The position numbers and the translations under genes were made by a program. From Pseudomonas sp. GD03858 (GTDB taxonomy: Bacteria > Pseudomonadota > Gammaproteobacteria > Pseudomonadales > Pseudomonadaceae), in NCBI RefSeq assembly GCF_029840925.1, contig NZ_JAOCDM010000056.1, positions 1 through 32,265 on the forward strand: a stretch of DNA of 32,265 nucleotides. Reading direction: 5' to 3'. The notes below the pieces were generated by a model, which was not told the DNA's origin, searched no databases, and saw only the letters and a list, made by a program, of their open reading frames with translations. Positions 1 through 7,897 of the stretch are shown in pieces (within the stretch, counting starts at the first letter, position 1; every line of letters starts with the position of its first letter).

Positions 1-1676
1 ACTACCGCCGCCTGGCCTACACCCCTGGGATCACTGGCCGCCTCCACGGTCTCGGCAGTCTTGTCCCAATACAGCACCTGCTGATTCCCGTATTGGCGCC
101 CGACATCCTTCAGCCGATACCCACGCCCTTCAAGCTCGGCTTTCTGCCCTGCGCTGAACGTCCCCGGTTCATGCTCCACCACATCCGGCAGGTACTGATG
201 GTGGTAGCGCGGCGTCGCCGGCCACTCGGCCACCGGCCTGCCTTCCAGGAACCCCAGCACCGACAGCAGCACCATGCTCGGGATCCGGCTGCCGCCCGGG
301 GTGCCGAAGCTGGCGAACTGGCTGGGGCTTTCAATGAAGGTCGGGCTCATGCTCGACAAGGGCCGCTTGCCCGCCGCCACTGCGTTGGCCTGGCTGCCGG
401 CCAGGCCGTAGCTGTTGCTGCCGCCGGGATCGGCGGCGAAGTCGTCCATCTCGTTGTTCAGCACCACGCCGGTGCCCGGCACGCTGAACGCGGCGCCGAA
501 CGGCAGGTTGACCGACAGCGTGGCGGACACGGCATTGCCCTCGGCGTCGATCACCGCGAAATGCGTGGTGTGATCGCCTTCACGCCAGGCCGGCGAGGGC
601 GGCAGGGCGCTGCTGGGGGTGGCCTGGCGCACGTCGATGCTGTCGGCCAGCCCGGTGAGGTACTGGCGCGCCAGCAAGCGGTTGACCGGGTTGCTCACAT
701 AGTCCGGATCGCCCAGCAGGCCACGGTCACGGTAGGCGCGGCGCAGGACCTCGATCACGTAATGGCTGCGCTGCACCGGCTCGGCGCTCTGCCAGGGCAG
801 GCGCTGGAGCATGGCCAGGCTCTGGGCCAGGGCGATGCCGCCGGCCGAAGGCGGCGGGCTGCTGATCAGCTCGCGCTGGTCGGCCAGGGGGTAGCGCAGC
901 GGTTCACGCCAGACGGTGCGATAGCCGCTCAGATCATCCAGGCTCCAGACCCCGCCAGCCGCGCGCACGCCCGCGACCAGGCGCTCGGCCATCGGCCCTC
1001 GGTAGAAACCATCGCGCCCCTGCTCGGCCATGCGCTGCAGGGTCGCGGCCAGTTCGGGCTGGCGAATCACCGTGCCCAAGGCCGGCACGTCGTTGGCCGT
1101 GAGAAACAGCCGGGCGCTCTCGGCGTCATCACGCAGGGCACTCAGGCGCATGGTGGCGCGGTCGCGGTAGACGCGATCGACGGCGAAGCCTTGGTTGGCC
1201 AGGCGAATGGCCGGGGCCAGGCTGTCCTTGAGCGGCAGCCTGCCATGGCTGGCGGCAAGGTCGGCCAGCGCCTGGGGCAGGCCGGGAATGGCGGCGGCCA
1301 GCGGCCCGTTGATCGACAGGCCCGGCTGGACCTTGCCGTCCTTCAGGTACATGTCCGCCCGGGCGGCCGCGGGGGCGCGTTCACGGGCATCGAGGAAGGC
1401 ATAGCGAGGGGTGTCGGCGCTTTCGCGCAGAAGGAAGAAACCACCGCCTCCCAGGCCCGAGCCGTAGGGTTCGACCACGGCCAGCGCGGCGCCGATGGCC
1501 ACGGCGGCATCGAAGGCGTTGCCGCCCTGTCGCAGGATCTGCGCGGCGGCGGCGGTGGCTTCGCTGTGCGGGCTGGCGATCGCCGCCCGGCCCGGGCCTT
1601 CGGCCAGGGCGCCGGTCGCCAGCAGCGCGAGGACGGCGCCGACGACGGCATGGCGCAGTGCCGCGACGAACGGCAT
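1..1676 (-). CDS. ggt: Gamma-glutamyltransferase precursor (C-terminus cut by window edge)
   Basis: Periplasmic N-terminal-nucleophile hydrolase that transfers or hydrolyses the gamma-glutamyl group of glutathione and related compounds. The 558 codons present begin with a signal peptide (MPFVAALRHAV, then a hydrophobic stretch ending ATGALA). The autoprocessing motif DHTTHFAV lies near residues 368-375; by family analogy Thr370 becomes the N-terminus of the small subunit and the nucleophile. The lid/active-site motif KRPLSSMSPT and the FGTPGGSRIPSM oxyanion region follow. E. coli Ggt is about 580 residues, so only a short tail should lie outside. The frame is open from 1676 to position 1. Its ATG shares one base with the ferredoxin stop (TGATG), which suggests translational coupling in a coaD-ferredoxin-ggt order. 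The match to the Ggt family is very strong; the exact physiological substrate is not shown. Confidence 0.95.
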   Translation of the reverse strand, partial: MPFVAALRHAVVGAVLALLATGALAEGPGRAAIASPHSEATAAAAQILRQGGNAFDAAVAIGAALAVVEPYGSGLGGGGFFLLRESADTPRYAFLDARERAPAAARADMYLKDGKVQPGLSINGPLAAAIPGLPQALADLAASHGRLPLKDSLAPAIRLANQGFAVDRVYRDRATMRLSALRDDAESARLFLTANDVPALGTVIRQPELAATLQRMAEQGRDGFYRGPMAERLVAGVRAAGGVWSLDDLSGYRTVWREPLRYPLADQRELISSPPPSAGGIALAQSLAMLQRLPWQSAEPVQRSHYVIEVLRRAYRDRGLLGDPDYVSNPVNRLLARQYLTGLADSIDVRQATPSSALPPSPAWREGDHTTHFAVIDAEGNAVSATLSVNLPFGAAFSVPGTGVVLNNEMDDFAADPGGSNSYGLAGSQANAVAAGKRPLSSMSPTFIESPSQFASFGTPGGSRIPSMVLLSVLGFLEGRPVAEWPATPRYHHQYLPDVVEHEPGTFSAGQKAELEGRGYRLKDVGRQYGNQQVLYWDKTAETVEAASDPRGVGQAAV

Positions 1677-1927
1677 CAGGCTTTGCCGGTGATCCGACGG
1701 TACTTGGCCATCAGCTCTTCTTCTGTTTCCGGGTGGGCTTCATCCAGGGGGATGCAGTCCACCGGGCAGACCTGCTGGCACTGTGGCTCGTCGTAGTGGC
1801 CCACGCACTGGGTGCACAGGTTGGGGTCGATCACGTAGATCTCTTCGCCTTGCGAGATGGCGGCGTTCGGGCACTCGGGTTCGCAGACGTCGCAGTTGAT
1901 GCAATCGTCGGTGATGATCAGGGACAT
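1676..1927 (-). CDS. 2[4Fe-4S] ferredoxin, YfhL/Allochromatium type
   Basis: Small cytoplasmic electron carrier of 83 residues. Cluster-binding cysteines are visible as C9-x2-C12-x2-C15-x3-C19-P and C38-x2-C41-x8-C50-x3-C54-P, with an extra C58. The eight-residue insertion between the second and third cysteines of the second set is the signature of the Allochromatium vinosum/YfhL ferredoxin subgroup. I chose MSLIITDDC as the start because GGAGT lies eight bases upstream; a start 33 bases further up has no such site. It sits 109 bp downstream of coaD, which is a common arrangement in pseudomonads, and its stop overlaps the ggt start by one base. Its redox partner cannot be told from the sequence. 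Confidence 0.95.
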   Translation of the reverse strand: MSLIITDDCINCDVCEPECPNAAISQGEEIYVIDPNLCTQCVGHYDEPQCQQVCPVDCIPLDEAHPETEEELMAKYRRITGKA

Positions 1928-1993
1928 GGGGACTCCGGCCTGGGCATCGGGCCCGGGCATGTTTCAAAGCGATGGGCGCAATTGTGCCGGATT

Positions 1994-2018
1994 CGCGCCC
2001 GCAGTGCACGCGGGCGCG
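1994..2018. other. GC-rich hairpin between coaD and ferredoxin gene
   Basis: A perfect 9-bp inverted repeat (CGCGCCCGC / GCGGGCGCG) encloses a 7-nt loop. No T-run follows on either strand, so a classical intrinsic terminator is unlikely. It may be a degenerate REP-like element, or an attenuating or mRNA-stabilising hairpin between coaD and the ferredoxin. Confidence 0.5.
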
Positions 2019-2036
2019 ACATCGTGGACGCGAAGC

Positions 2037-2516
2037 CTACTTGCGAAAGCGTTCGGTCAGGGCGTCGGCCACGGCGGGGTGGACGAACTTGGTGATATCG
2101 CCGCCCAGCGCGGCGATTTCCCGGACCAGGGTCGAGGAAATGAACGAGTAGCGCTCCGATGGCGTCAGGAACAGGCTCTCGACGTCCGGCGCCAGCTGAC
2201 GGTTCATGTTGGCCAGCTGGAACTCGTACTCGAAGTCCGAGACCGCGCGCAGGCCACGCAGGAAGACATTGGCGCCTTGCTCCTTGGCGAAATGCGCCAG
2301 CAGGGTGGAGAAGCCGATGACTTCGACATTGGGCAGGTGCTTGGTGACCTCGCGGGCCAGCGCCACCCGTTGTTCCAGCGGGAACAGGGGGTTTTTCTTC
2401 GGGCTGGCCGCCACGGCGATGATCACGTGGTCGAACAGCCGCGAGGCGCGCTCGACCAGGTCGCCATGGCCTTTGGTAATGGGGTCGAAAGTACCCGGGT
2501 ACAACACTCGGTTCAT
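2037..2516 (-). CDS. coaD: Phosphopantetheine adenylyltransferase
   Basis: Catalyses the fourth step of CoA synthesis, ATP + 4'-phosphopantetheine giving dephospho-CoA and pyrophosphate, in the cytoplasm. The 159-residue product is the usual family length. It opens MNRVLYPGTFDPITKGHGD, containing the nucleotidyltransferase T/HxGH motif (TKGH, His18). The conserved FLRGLRAVSDFEYE and the C-terminal ISSTLVREIA nucleotide-binding motif are also present. I took the ATG before NRVLYPG as the start because it gives the family length; an in-frame start 99 bases upstream would add residues unlike CoaD. AGGA lies ten bases before the ATG. A promoter-like sequence overlaps the end of the GMC gene upstream. 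Confidence 0.97.
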   Translation of the reverse strand: MNRVLYPGTFDPITKGHGDLVERASRLFDHVIIAVAASPKKNPLFPLEQRVALAREVTKHLPNVEVIGFSTLLAHFAKEQGANVFLRGLRAVSDFEYEFQLANMNRQLAPDVESLFLTPSERYSFISSTLVREIAALGGDITKFVHPAVADALTERFRK

Positions 2517-2601
2517 CGCGTCATCCTGGCTGGAGTGCGTTGGGGAGTCGGATGGTAGCGCAGCGATTGCGCCCGGCCAAGTCGCGTGGCTGGCCGATGG
2601 C

Positions 2602-2631
2602 ACTATAGACAGCATGGGTATTGGCTGTCAT
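2602..2631 (-). promoter_or_regulatory. Candidate sigma-70 promoter for coaD
   Basis: On the minus strand ATGACA (2631-2626), an 18-bp spacer and TATAGT (2607-2602) match five of six bases in each box. The -35 box overlaps the stop codon of the GMC gene. A second weaker candidate, TTGGCC-N17-TACCAT, lies at 2580-2552. Either would start transcription before coaD. Confidence 0.5.
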
Positions 2632-4226
2632 GTGCCGGGTGCCAGGCGGCCGATGAGCGCCTCGCTGAGCATGGCGGTCAGGGCGTAGACCGAAAGCTGT
2701 GGGTTGGCGCCGATGCTGGTGGGGAACAGCGAGCCGTCGTGGATCGACAGGTTTTCCAGCTGGTGATGCCGGCCCAGGCTGTCGCACACCGCCTGGCGCG
2801 GGTCCTCGCCCAGGGCGCAGCCGCCCATGACATGGGCACTGCCCAGGCGCATGCGCAGCAGCTCCAGAGGTAGCTTGTCGATCATGGCCTGGGCCTGCGT
2901 GGCGTCGGTGACGTAGCGGGCATCGCCGTGTACCGGCATCACCTGGCGGGCACCCGCGGCGAACTGGATCTGCGCCATGCTGTGCCAGGCCCGGCGCAGC
3001 CCGTCGCGCAGGTAGTCGGTGACAGGGTAGTCGAGCACCGGCGAGCCATCGCCGCGCAGCTCCACCTGGCCGCCCGGGCTGTCAGGGTGGAAACCATCGC
3101 GCAGCAGCGCCAGCATCACATGGGTATGCGGTAGTTCGGCCATGCGCAAGGCGTTGTCCCGGCCATGGCCGCCGAGCAGGGTGCTGGCCAGGGCCGGGTG
3201 CAATGGCGGGACCTCGAGCTTGTAGCCGATCGGGCCGGTGACGCCGTCCTGCCATTGGAACTGGTCGCTGTAGATCGACTGCGGCGCGCCGTAATAGGGG
3301 TCGATCTTCGTCTCGAACTGCGCGGCGCTGAAGTTGACCAGGTGCAGGAAGGTGCGCTTGCCCAGGCGCTGGTGCGGGTCAGGGGCGTCGGAGCGCAGCA
3401 GCAGCGCCGGGCTGTTGATGCCGCCGCCGGCCAGTACGTAGTGGCCGGCGCGGATCTTGATCTGGCGGCCGGTGGGTTGGATGCCCTGGCGGTCCAGTGC
3501 CAGGCACTGCAGGTGGTCGATGCGCTGGCCGTCATGGCTGAAGCGCTCGGCGCGGGCCAGGTAGAGCAACTCGCCACCGTGTTCCAGGGTGGCGGGGATG
3601 CTGGTGACGAGCATCGACTGCTTGGCGTTGACCGGACAGCCCATGCCGCAGTAGCCCAGGTTCCAGCATCCGCGCACGTTGCGTGGGATCACCGCCCAGC
3701 GGTGACCCAGCGCCTCGCAGCCGCGACGCAGGACATCGTTGTTGGCGTTCGGTGGCACCGGCCAGGGAATGATGCCCAGGCGCTGCTCCATGCGCTCGAA
3801 CCAGGGTGCCATCGCCTCGCTGTCCAGGCCTTTGACGCCATGTTCCCGGGCCCAGTGCGCCAGGGTCTGTGCCGGCGTGCGGAAGCTCGACGTCCAGTTG
3901 ACCAGGGTGGTGCCGCCCACCGCGCGGCCTTGCAGGATGGTGATGGCGCCATCCTTGCTCAGGCGGCCCAGACCTTCCTGGTAGAGCTCTGCGTAGGCTT
4001 CATGTTCCAGCAGATGGAAGTCGCTGCTGGTCTTGAGTGGGCCTTCCTCGATCAGCAGCACCTTGAGACCCGCCGCGCTGAGCCGTTCGGCGGTGGTGGC
4101 GCCGCCCGCGCCGCTGCCGATGATGGCGACGTCGGCTTCGAGGGTCTGGTCCTGCTCCAGGCGTGAGCCGTCGTGAGTGGTCCAGCCTCTTTCCAGGCCT
4201 TGGCGAAACGGATCGGGGACGGGCAT
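2628..4226 (-). CDS. GMC-family FAD-dependent oxidoreductase (gluconate/long-chain alcohol dehydrogenase-like)
   Basis: A 532-residue flavoprotein expected to oxidise an alcohol or sugar-type substrate. The ADP-binding fold is clear (ADVAIIGSGAGGATTAERL, glycines at 37-42). A cysteine-rich segment, GCWNLGYCGMGCPVNAKQS, resembles that in membrane dehydrogenases and long-chain alcohol oxidases of the GMC family. C-terminal family signatures include HVMGGCALG and HDGSLFPTSIGANP. The chosen ATG has GGAGACC upstream; an in-frame extension of 57 residues has no family resemblance. No signal peptide is visible, whereas the gene just upstream encodes a Tat-signal partner, so export as a hitchhiker is plausible. 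It is last in an operon with a coniferyl-aldehyde-type dehydrogenase, which suggests consecutive alcohol and aldehyde oxidation. The substrate is not determined. Confidence 0.9.
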   Translation of the reverse strand: MPVPDPFRQGLERGWTTHDGSRLEQDQTLEADVAIIGSGAGGATTAERLSAAGLKVLLIEEGPLKTSSDFHLLEHEAYAELYQEGLGRLSKDGAITILQGRAVGGTTLVNWTSSFRTPAQTLAHWAREHGVKGLDSEAMAPWFERMEQRLGIIPWPVPPNANNDVLRRGCEALGHRWAVIPRNVRGCWNLGYCGMGCPVNAKQSMLVTSIPATLEHGGELLYLARAERFSHDGQRIDHLQCLALDRQGIQPTGRQIKIRAGHYVLAGGGINSPALLLRSDAPDPHQRLGKRTFLHLVNFSAAQFETKIDPYYGAPQSIYSDQFQWQDGVTGPIGYKLEVPPLHPALASTLLGGHGRDNALRMAELPHTHVMLALLRDGFHPDSPGGQVELRGDGSPVLDYPVTDYLRDGLRRAWHSMAQIQFAAGARQVMPVHGDARYVTDATQAQAMIDKLPLELLRMRLGSAHVMGGCALGEDPRQAVCDSLGRHHQLENLSIHDGSLFPTSIGANPQLSVYALTAMLSEALIGRLAPGT

Positions 4227-4267
4227 TGGCTGGTCTCCAGGAGAGCGAGGGCATCCCTGTGGGAGGG

Positions 4268-4753
4268 TCAGATCTTCGGTGGGCCTGGGTAGCCACAGGC
4301 CGCCCACGACTCGGGGCGTTCGTACCAGGCCATGAGCAGCAGTTGCAGCAGCGAGGCATGCCCTTGGCGCAGCAGGTCCAGTGAGCTGTCGCGCCAACGT
4401 TCGAGAAAATCTTCCACATCGTTGCTGGTGGCGCTGGCCCAGCCGCCCCAGATGCCGGTCAGTGGGCCTCGGGTCAAGGGCAGGGTGAGCACGTCGAACA
4501 ACTGCCGGGTCAGCTTGAGCATGGCCGGTGAAAGAGCCGCCAGCTTGTGGTCGAGGCTTTTCAGTACCTGCTCCGTGGCGGCCTGGGTGCCCGCCAGGAT
4601 TACGGGAGCCAGGGCCTGCAGCAGGGGCAGGTCGTCATTGCGCAGGACGTGATAACCGGGCGAGGCCGTCTGCTTCGAGCAGCCGACCAGGCTGGTGGCG
4701 CCGAGGAACAGGCTGGCGCCCAGGCTGAATCTGAGCAGGTCGCGACGCTGCAT
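4268..4753 (-). CDS. Tat-signal lipoprotein, gluconate 2-dehydrogenase subunit 3-like
   Basis: A 161-residue protein starting MQRRDLLRFSLGASLF, with a twin-arginine motif (RRDLLRF, Arg3-Arg4), a hydrophobic core and a lipobox-like LVGC at 22-25. It is therefore probably exported folded by Tat and then lipidated. The mature part lacks obvious cofactor motifs. By size, Tat signal and position beside a GMC oxidoreductase it resembles the small subunit (subunit 3) of gluconate/sorbitol-type dehydrogenases, which anchors or chaperones the flavoprotein. It starts 13 bp after the aldehyde dehydrogenase stop and ends 41 bp before the GMC gene, so the three are probably co-transcribed. No cytochrome c subunit gene is seen nearby, unlike classical three-subunit enzymes. 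The family assignment rests partly on context. Confidence 0.75.
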   Translation of the reverse strand: MQRRDLLRFSLGASLFLGATSLVGCSKQTASPGYHVLRNDDLPLLQALAPVILAGTQAATEQVLKSLDHKLAALSPAMLKLTRQLFDVLTLPLTRGPLTGIWGGWASATSNDVEDFLERWRDSSLDLLRQGHASLLQLLLMAWYERPESWAACGYPGPPKI

Positions 4754-4766
4754 ACCGTGCCTGCCC

Positions 4767-6197
4767 TCAGCGGATGAACAGTTTGTAGACCAGACGCTGC
4801 AAGGCTTTGCCATAAGGCGGGTAGATCGCCCTGGCGGCATTGAGGCGCTGCTTGGCCAGCACGGCCTTGGCCTTGCTGAAGGTCAGGAAGCCTTCATGGC
4901 CATGGTAGTGGCCCATGCCGGAGGGTCCGATGCCACCGAATGGCAGGTCATCCTGGGCCACGTGCAGCAGGGTGTCATTGAGGCAGACGCCGCCGGAATG
5001 GGTATCGCGCAGCACCCGGGCCTGTTCACCGCGGTCGTAGCCGAAGTAGTAGAGCGCCAGGGGACGAGGGCGCTGGTTGATGTAGGCCAGCGCGTCGTCC
5101 AGGCGGTCGTAGGGCACCAGCGGTAGCAACGGGCCGAAGATCTCGTCCTGCATCACCTGCATGCTGTCGTTCACCTGCAGCAGCAAGTGCGGCGGCAGTT
5201 GGCGGCCCTGGCGTGGCTCGTCGGGGTACAGGTCGAGCACCCGCGCGCCGTGCTCGCGGGCGTCCTGCAGCAGGTGATTCAGGCGTGCGAGCTGGCGCTC
5301 GTTGATGATCGCGCTGTAGTCGGGGTTGTCGGTGATGCGCGGATAGAAGCGCTGGACGGCGCGTCGGTAGGCGTCGGCGAAGGGCTCCAGGCGCTCGCGG
5401 GGCACCAGCACATAGTCAGGCGCGACGCAGGTCTGGCCGGCGTTGAGGGTCTTGCCGAAGGCGATGCGCTCGGCGGCGGTGTCCAGCGGCACGTCGCTGG
5501 AGACGATCGCCGGCGATTTGCCGCCCAGTTCCAGGGTCACCGGGGTGAGATTCTGCGCGGCGGCCAGCATCACATGACGGCCGACACTGGTGGCGCCGGT
5601 GAACAGCAGGTGATCGAACGGCAGGCGGGCGAAGGCCTGGCCGACTTCCACCTCGCCCAGCACCACGCTGACCAGGTCGCTGGGGAACACGCGCTCGAGC
5701 AGGGTCTTGAGCACCTGGCCGGTGGTCGGCGTGGATTCGCTGAGCTTGAGCATGACCCGATTGCCCGCCGCCAGGGCGCCGGTCAGCGGGCCGATGGCGA
5801 GGAACAGCGGGTAGTTCCACGGCACGATGACCCCTACCACGCCCAGCGGTTGGTACTGCACCCGCGCGCTGGCGGGCTGGAAGGCCAGGCCGACCTTGCG
5901 TCGCGAGGGCCGCATCCAGCGCCCGAGCTGCTTTTCGGCATCGCGCAGGCCCATGATCGACGGCATCAGTTCGGCGATCAGGGTCTCGTCGCGGCTGCGC
6001 CCGCTGAAGTCGGCATCGATGGCCGCGATCAAGGTCTCCTGTTCGGCCAGCAGCGCCTCGCGCAAGCTCCTGAGCCACTGCCGGCGCTGTGCGGCCGGCG
6101 GCATGGGATTGCCGGCGAATGCCTGGCGCTGGGCGTCGAACGTCGCTGGCAGGTCGAGGTCGGATTGCACGACGGGGAGAACGGCAGGCGAGGTCAT
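4767..6197 (-). CDS. calB: Aldehyde dehydrogenase, coniferyl-aldehyde dehydrogenase type
   Basis: NAD(P)-dependent oxidation of an aldehyde to its acid. The 476-residue protein has the ALDH fold markers: VPWNYP with Asn128, Lys151 in VMLKLSE, LELGGKSPA with general-base Glu223, GQTCVAPDY with catalytic Cys257, and EIFGPLLPL. The shortened NAGQTC-APDY form and the C-terminal YPPYG segment are typical of the coniferyl-aldehyde/fatty-aldehyde subgroup, which is why I use calB. The actual substrate may be another hydrophobic aldehyde. The start is the ATG five bases after GGAG; a longer in-frame extension would run through the divergent promoter and regulator. It leads the operon with the Tat lipoprotein and GMC enzyme, and is transcribed divergently from a TetR regulator with a palindrome between them. 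Confidence 0.9.
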   Translation of the reverse strand: MTSPAVLPVVQSDLDLPATFDAQRQAFAGNPMPPAAQRRQWLRSLREALLAEQETLIAAIDADFSGRSRDETLIAELMPSIMGLRDAEKQLGRWMRPSRRKVGLAFQPASARVQYQPLGVVGVIVPWNYPLFLAIGPLTGALAAGNRVMLKLSESTPTTGQVLKTLLERVFPSDLVSVVLGEVEVGQAFARLPFDHLLFTGATSVGRHVMLAAAQNLTPVTLELGGKSPAIVSSDVPLDTAAERIAFGKTLNAGQTCVAPDYVLVPRERLEPFADAYRRAVQRFYPRITDNPDYSAIINERQLARLNHLLQDAREHGARVLDLYPDEPRQGRQLPPHLLLQVNDSMQVMQDEIFGPLLPLVPYDRLDDALAYINQRPRPLALYYFGYDRGEQARVLRDTHSGGVCLNDTLLHVAQDDLPFGGIGPSGMGHYHGHEGFLTFSKAKAVLAKQRLNAARAIYPPYGKALQRLVYKLFIR

Positions 6198-6222
6198 GGC
6201 GGCTCCAGGCGGGGTGAGTGAA

Positions 6223-6238
6223 TAGAGCATATACTCTA
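6223..6238. promoter_or_regulatory. Palindromic operator-like site in the calB/tetR gap
   Basis: TAGAGCATATACTCTA is a near-perfect palindrome: TAGAG/CTCTA arms with an almost symmetric CATATA centre, so 14 of 16 positions pair. It lies 25 bp before the calB ATG and 103 bp before the regulator ATG. Its size and symmetry suit a TetR dimer, and the centre overlaps TATGCT, a possible calB -10 box. Binding by the adjacent regulator is an inference. Confidence 0.6.
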
Positions 6239-6341
6239 ATTGGCACCATCGTGCATTATTTTTCACCGGGTTGGCGGTGCCCGTACGCGCTGGAAGCCGT
6301 AAGATGGGACCGATCATTGGAGCTTGAGACTGGAGCTGAGC

Positions 6342-7007
6342 ATGGCCCCGCGCATGAACACCCGAGAGCGCATCGTGCAGAGCAGCCTGGAGCTGTTCAA
6401 CCAGCAGGGCGAACGTTGCGTCAGCACCAACCACATCGCCGCGCACCTGGAGATCTCGCCCGGCAACCTGTACTACCACTTCCCCAACAAGCAGGCGATC
6501 ATCGCCCTGCTGTTCAGTCAGTACGAAGAGCTGGTGGACAGCTTCCTGCGCCCGCCCCAGGGGCGTGTCGCCACCGTCGAGGACAAGCGCTTCTACCTCA
6601 AGGCGCTGCTGGCGGCGATGTGGAACTACCGCTTCCTGCACCGCGACCTCGAGCACCTGCTCGAAAGCGATCCGGAACTGGCCGCCCGCTACCGGCGCTT
6701 TTCCCGGCGCTGCCTGCAGCAGGGCCAGGCGATCTACCGCGGCTTCGTCGAGGCCGGCATCCTGGCCATGGATGCCGCGCAGATCGAGTCGCTGACCATC
6801 AACGCCTGGATCGTGCTGACCTCCTGGGTGCGCTTTCTCAGCACCACCCGGGAGCACTCCGCGCACCTGGGTGAAGAAGCGTTCATGCGCGGCGTCTATC
6901 AGGTGGTGGTGCTGGAGCTGGGGTATGTCACCCCGGGCTCGAGTGCTGCGGTGCAGGCGTTGTGCGATGAGTTCCACGTCCCGTTCAACCAGGCCCTGGA
7001 GCACTGA
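6342..7007 (+). CDS. TetR-family transcriptional regulator
   Basis: A 221-residue one-component regulator. The N-terminal domain has a TetR helix-turn-helix (residues about 27-50: CVSTNHIAAHLEISPGNLYY then HFPNK). The C-terminal ligand domain is of the type rich in aromatic and acidic residues (MWNYRFLHRDLEHLLESDP). ATG at 6342 is chosen over TTG at 6324 and ATG at 6354 because GGAG lies six bases upstream. It diverges from the calB-led operon, and a 16-bp palindrome lies between them, so it probably represses that operon and perhaps itself, with an aldehyde, alcohol or acid as a possible inducer. It ends 35 bp before the sulfurtransferase gene, which has its own good ribosome site. Confidence 0.9.
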   Translation: MAPRMNTRERIVQSSLELFNQQGERCVSTNHIAAHLEISPGNLYYHFPNKQAIIALLFSQYEELVDSFLRPPQGRVATVEDKRFYLKALLAAMWNYRFLHRDLEHLLESDPELAARYRRFSRRCLQQGQAIYRGFVEAGILAMDAAQIESLTINAWIVLTSWVRFLSTTREHSAHLGEEAFMRGVYQVVVLELGYVTPGSSAAVQALCDEFHVPFNQALEH

Positions 7008-7042
7008 TCCGGGGTCTTCGAGCCATTCATCAGGAGATTGTC

Positions 7043-7897
7043 ATGCCCCTTGCGCAACTGATCACCCCGCCACAGCTGGCCGAGCGCCTGGACGCGCCCG
7101 GCCTGGTGATCCTCGATTGTCGCTTTGCCCTGGAAGATATCGACTACGGCCAACGCAGCTATGCCGAGGGGCATATCGCCGGGGCACACTTCGCCGATCT
7201 CGAACGTGACCTGAGCGGGCCGGTAGTCAAGGGGCGCACGGGGCGTCATCCGCTGCCCGATTCGCAGCGACTGGTAGAGCGCCTACGCGAATGGGGCGTG
7301 GACAACGACAGCCAGGTGGTGCTCTACGACGACGGCCCGGGCGCTTTCGCCGCCAGGACTTGGTGGCTGCTGGCCTGGCTTGGCAAGCGCGACGCGGTGT
7401 TCATCCTCGATGGCGGGCTCAAGGCCTGGCATGCCGCGCACCTGCCGCTGAGCCTGGACCCGCCGGTGCGCCGCGAGGGCAACTTCAGCGGGGAGCCGGA
7501 CATGAAGCTGCTGATCGATGCCGCGCACCTTGGCAAGCGCCTGGGTGATCCAGCGCTGACCTTGATCGATGCCCGTGGGCTACCGCGTTTTCGCGGCGAG
7601 GTGGAACCGATCGACCCGGTGGCTGGGCATATCCCGGGGGCGCAGTGCGCGGCGTTCACCGACAACCTTGGCGCCGATGGGCGTTTTCTGCCGGCCGACA
7701 AGCTCAAGCAGCGGTTCGCCGAGCAACTGGCGGGGCGTTCTCCAGATGACCTGGTGGCCTATTGCGGCTCTGGCGTGACGGCTTGCCACAATCTGTTTGC
7801 GCTGGCTTTGGCGGGGTACCCGCTGGGTCGGTTGTATGCCGGGTCGTGGAGCGAATGGATCAATGATCCGCAGCGTGGCGTGGCCATCGGCGACTGA
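7043..7897 (+). CDS. sseA: 3-mercaptopyruvate/thiosulfate sulfurtransferase (two rhodanese domains)
   Basis: Transfers sulfane sulfur from 3-mercaptopyruvate or thiosulfate to a thiophilic acceptor. The 284 residues form two rhodanese domains. The first (about 1-135) is inactive-like, with LVILDCRF, DYGQRSYAEGHIAGA and DGGLKAW. The second carries the active-site loop CGSGVTA with Cys241. CGSGVTA is the loop of E. coli SseA-type mercaptopyruvate sulfurtransferases rather than the CRKG type of classical rhodanese, so mercaptopyruvate is the more likely donor. AGGAGATT lies just upstream of the ATG. No signal peptide is present, so it is cytoplasmic. A strong hairpin begins 44 bp after the stop. 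Confidence 0.88.
   Translation: MPLAQLITPPQLAERLDAPGLVILDCRFALEDIDYGQRSYAEGHIAGAHFADLERDLSGPVVKGRTGRHPLPDSQRLVERLREWGVDNDSQVVLYDDGPGAFAARTWWLLAWLGKRDAVFILDGGLKAWHAAHLPLSLDPPVRREGNFSGEPDMKLLIDAAHLGKRLGDPALTLIDARGLPRFRGEVEPIDPVAGHIPGAQCAAFTDNLGADGRFLPADKLKQRFAEQLAGRSPDDLVAYCGSGVTACHNLFALALAGYPLGRLYAGSWSEWINDPQRGVAIGD

Noticed and set aside
93..1796. A 567-codon open frame on the plus strand
   Set aside because: It is antisense to ggt, whose motifs are unmistakable. Its Arg/Gly/Ala/His-rich composition is what GC-rich antisense frames produce.
4253..4270. CCCTGTGGGAGGG resembling the start of a REP
   Set aside because: Only about ten bases match; the following sequence is the end of the Tat-lipoprotein gene and does not continue as a REP.
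6198..7004. A long in-frame N-terminal extension of the calB product
   Set aside because: It would pass through the divergent promoter and lie antisense to the TetR gene. The family begins at the chosen start.
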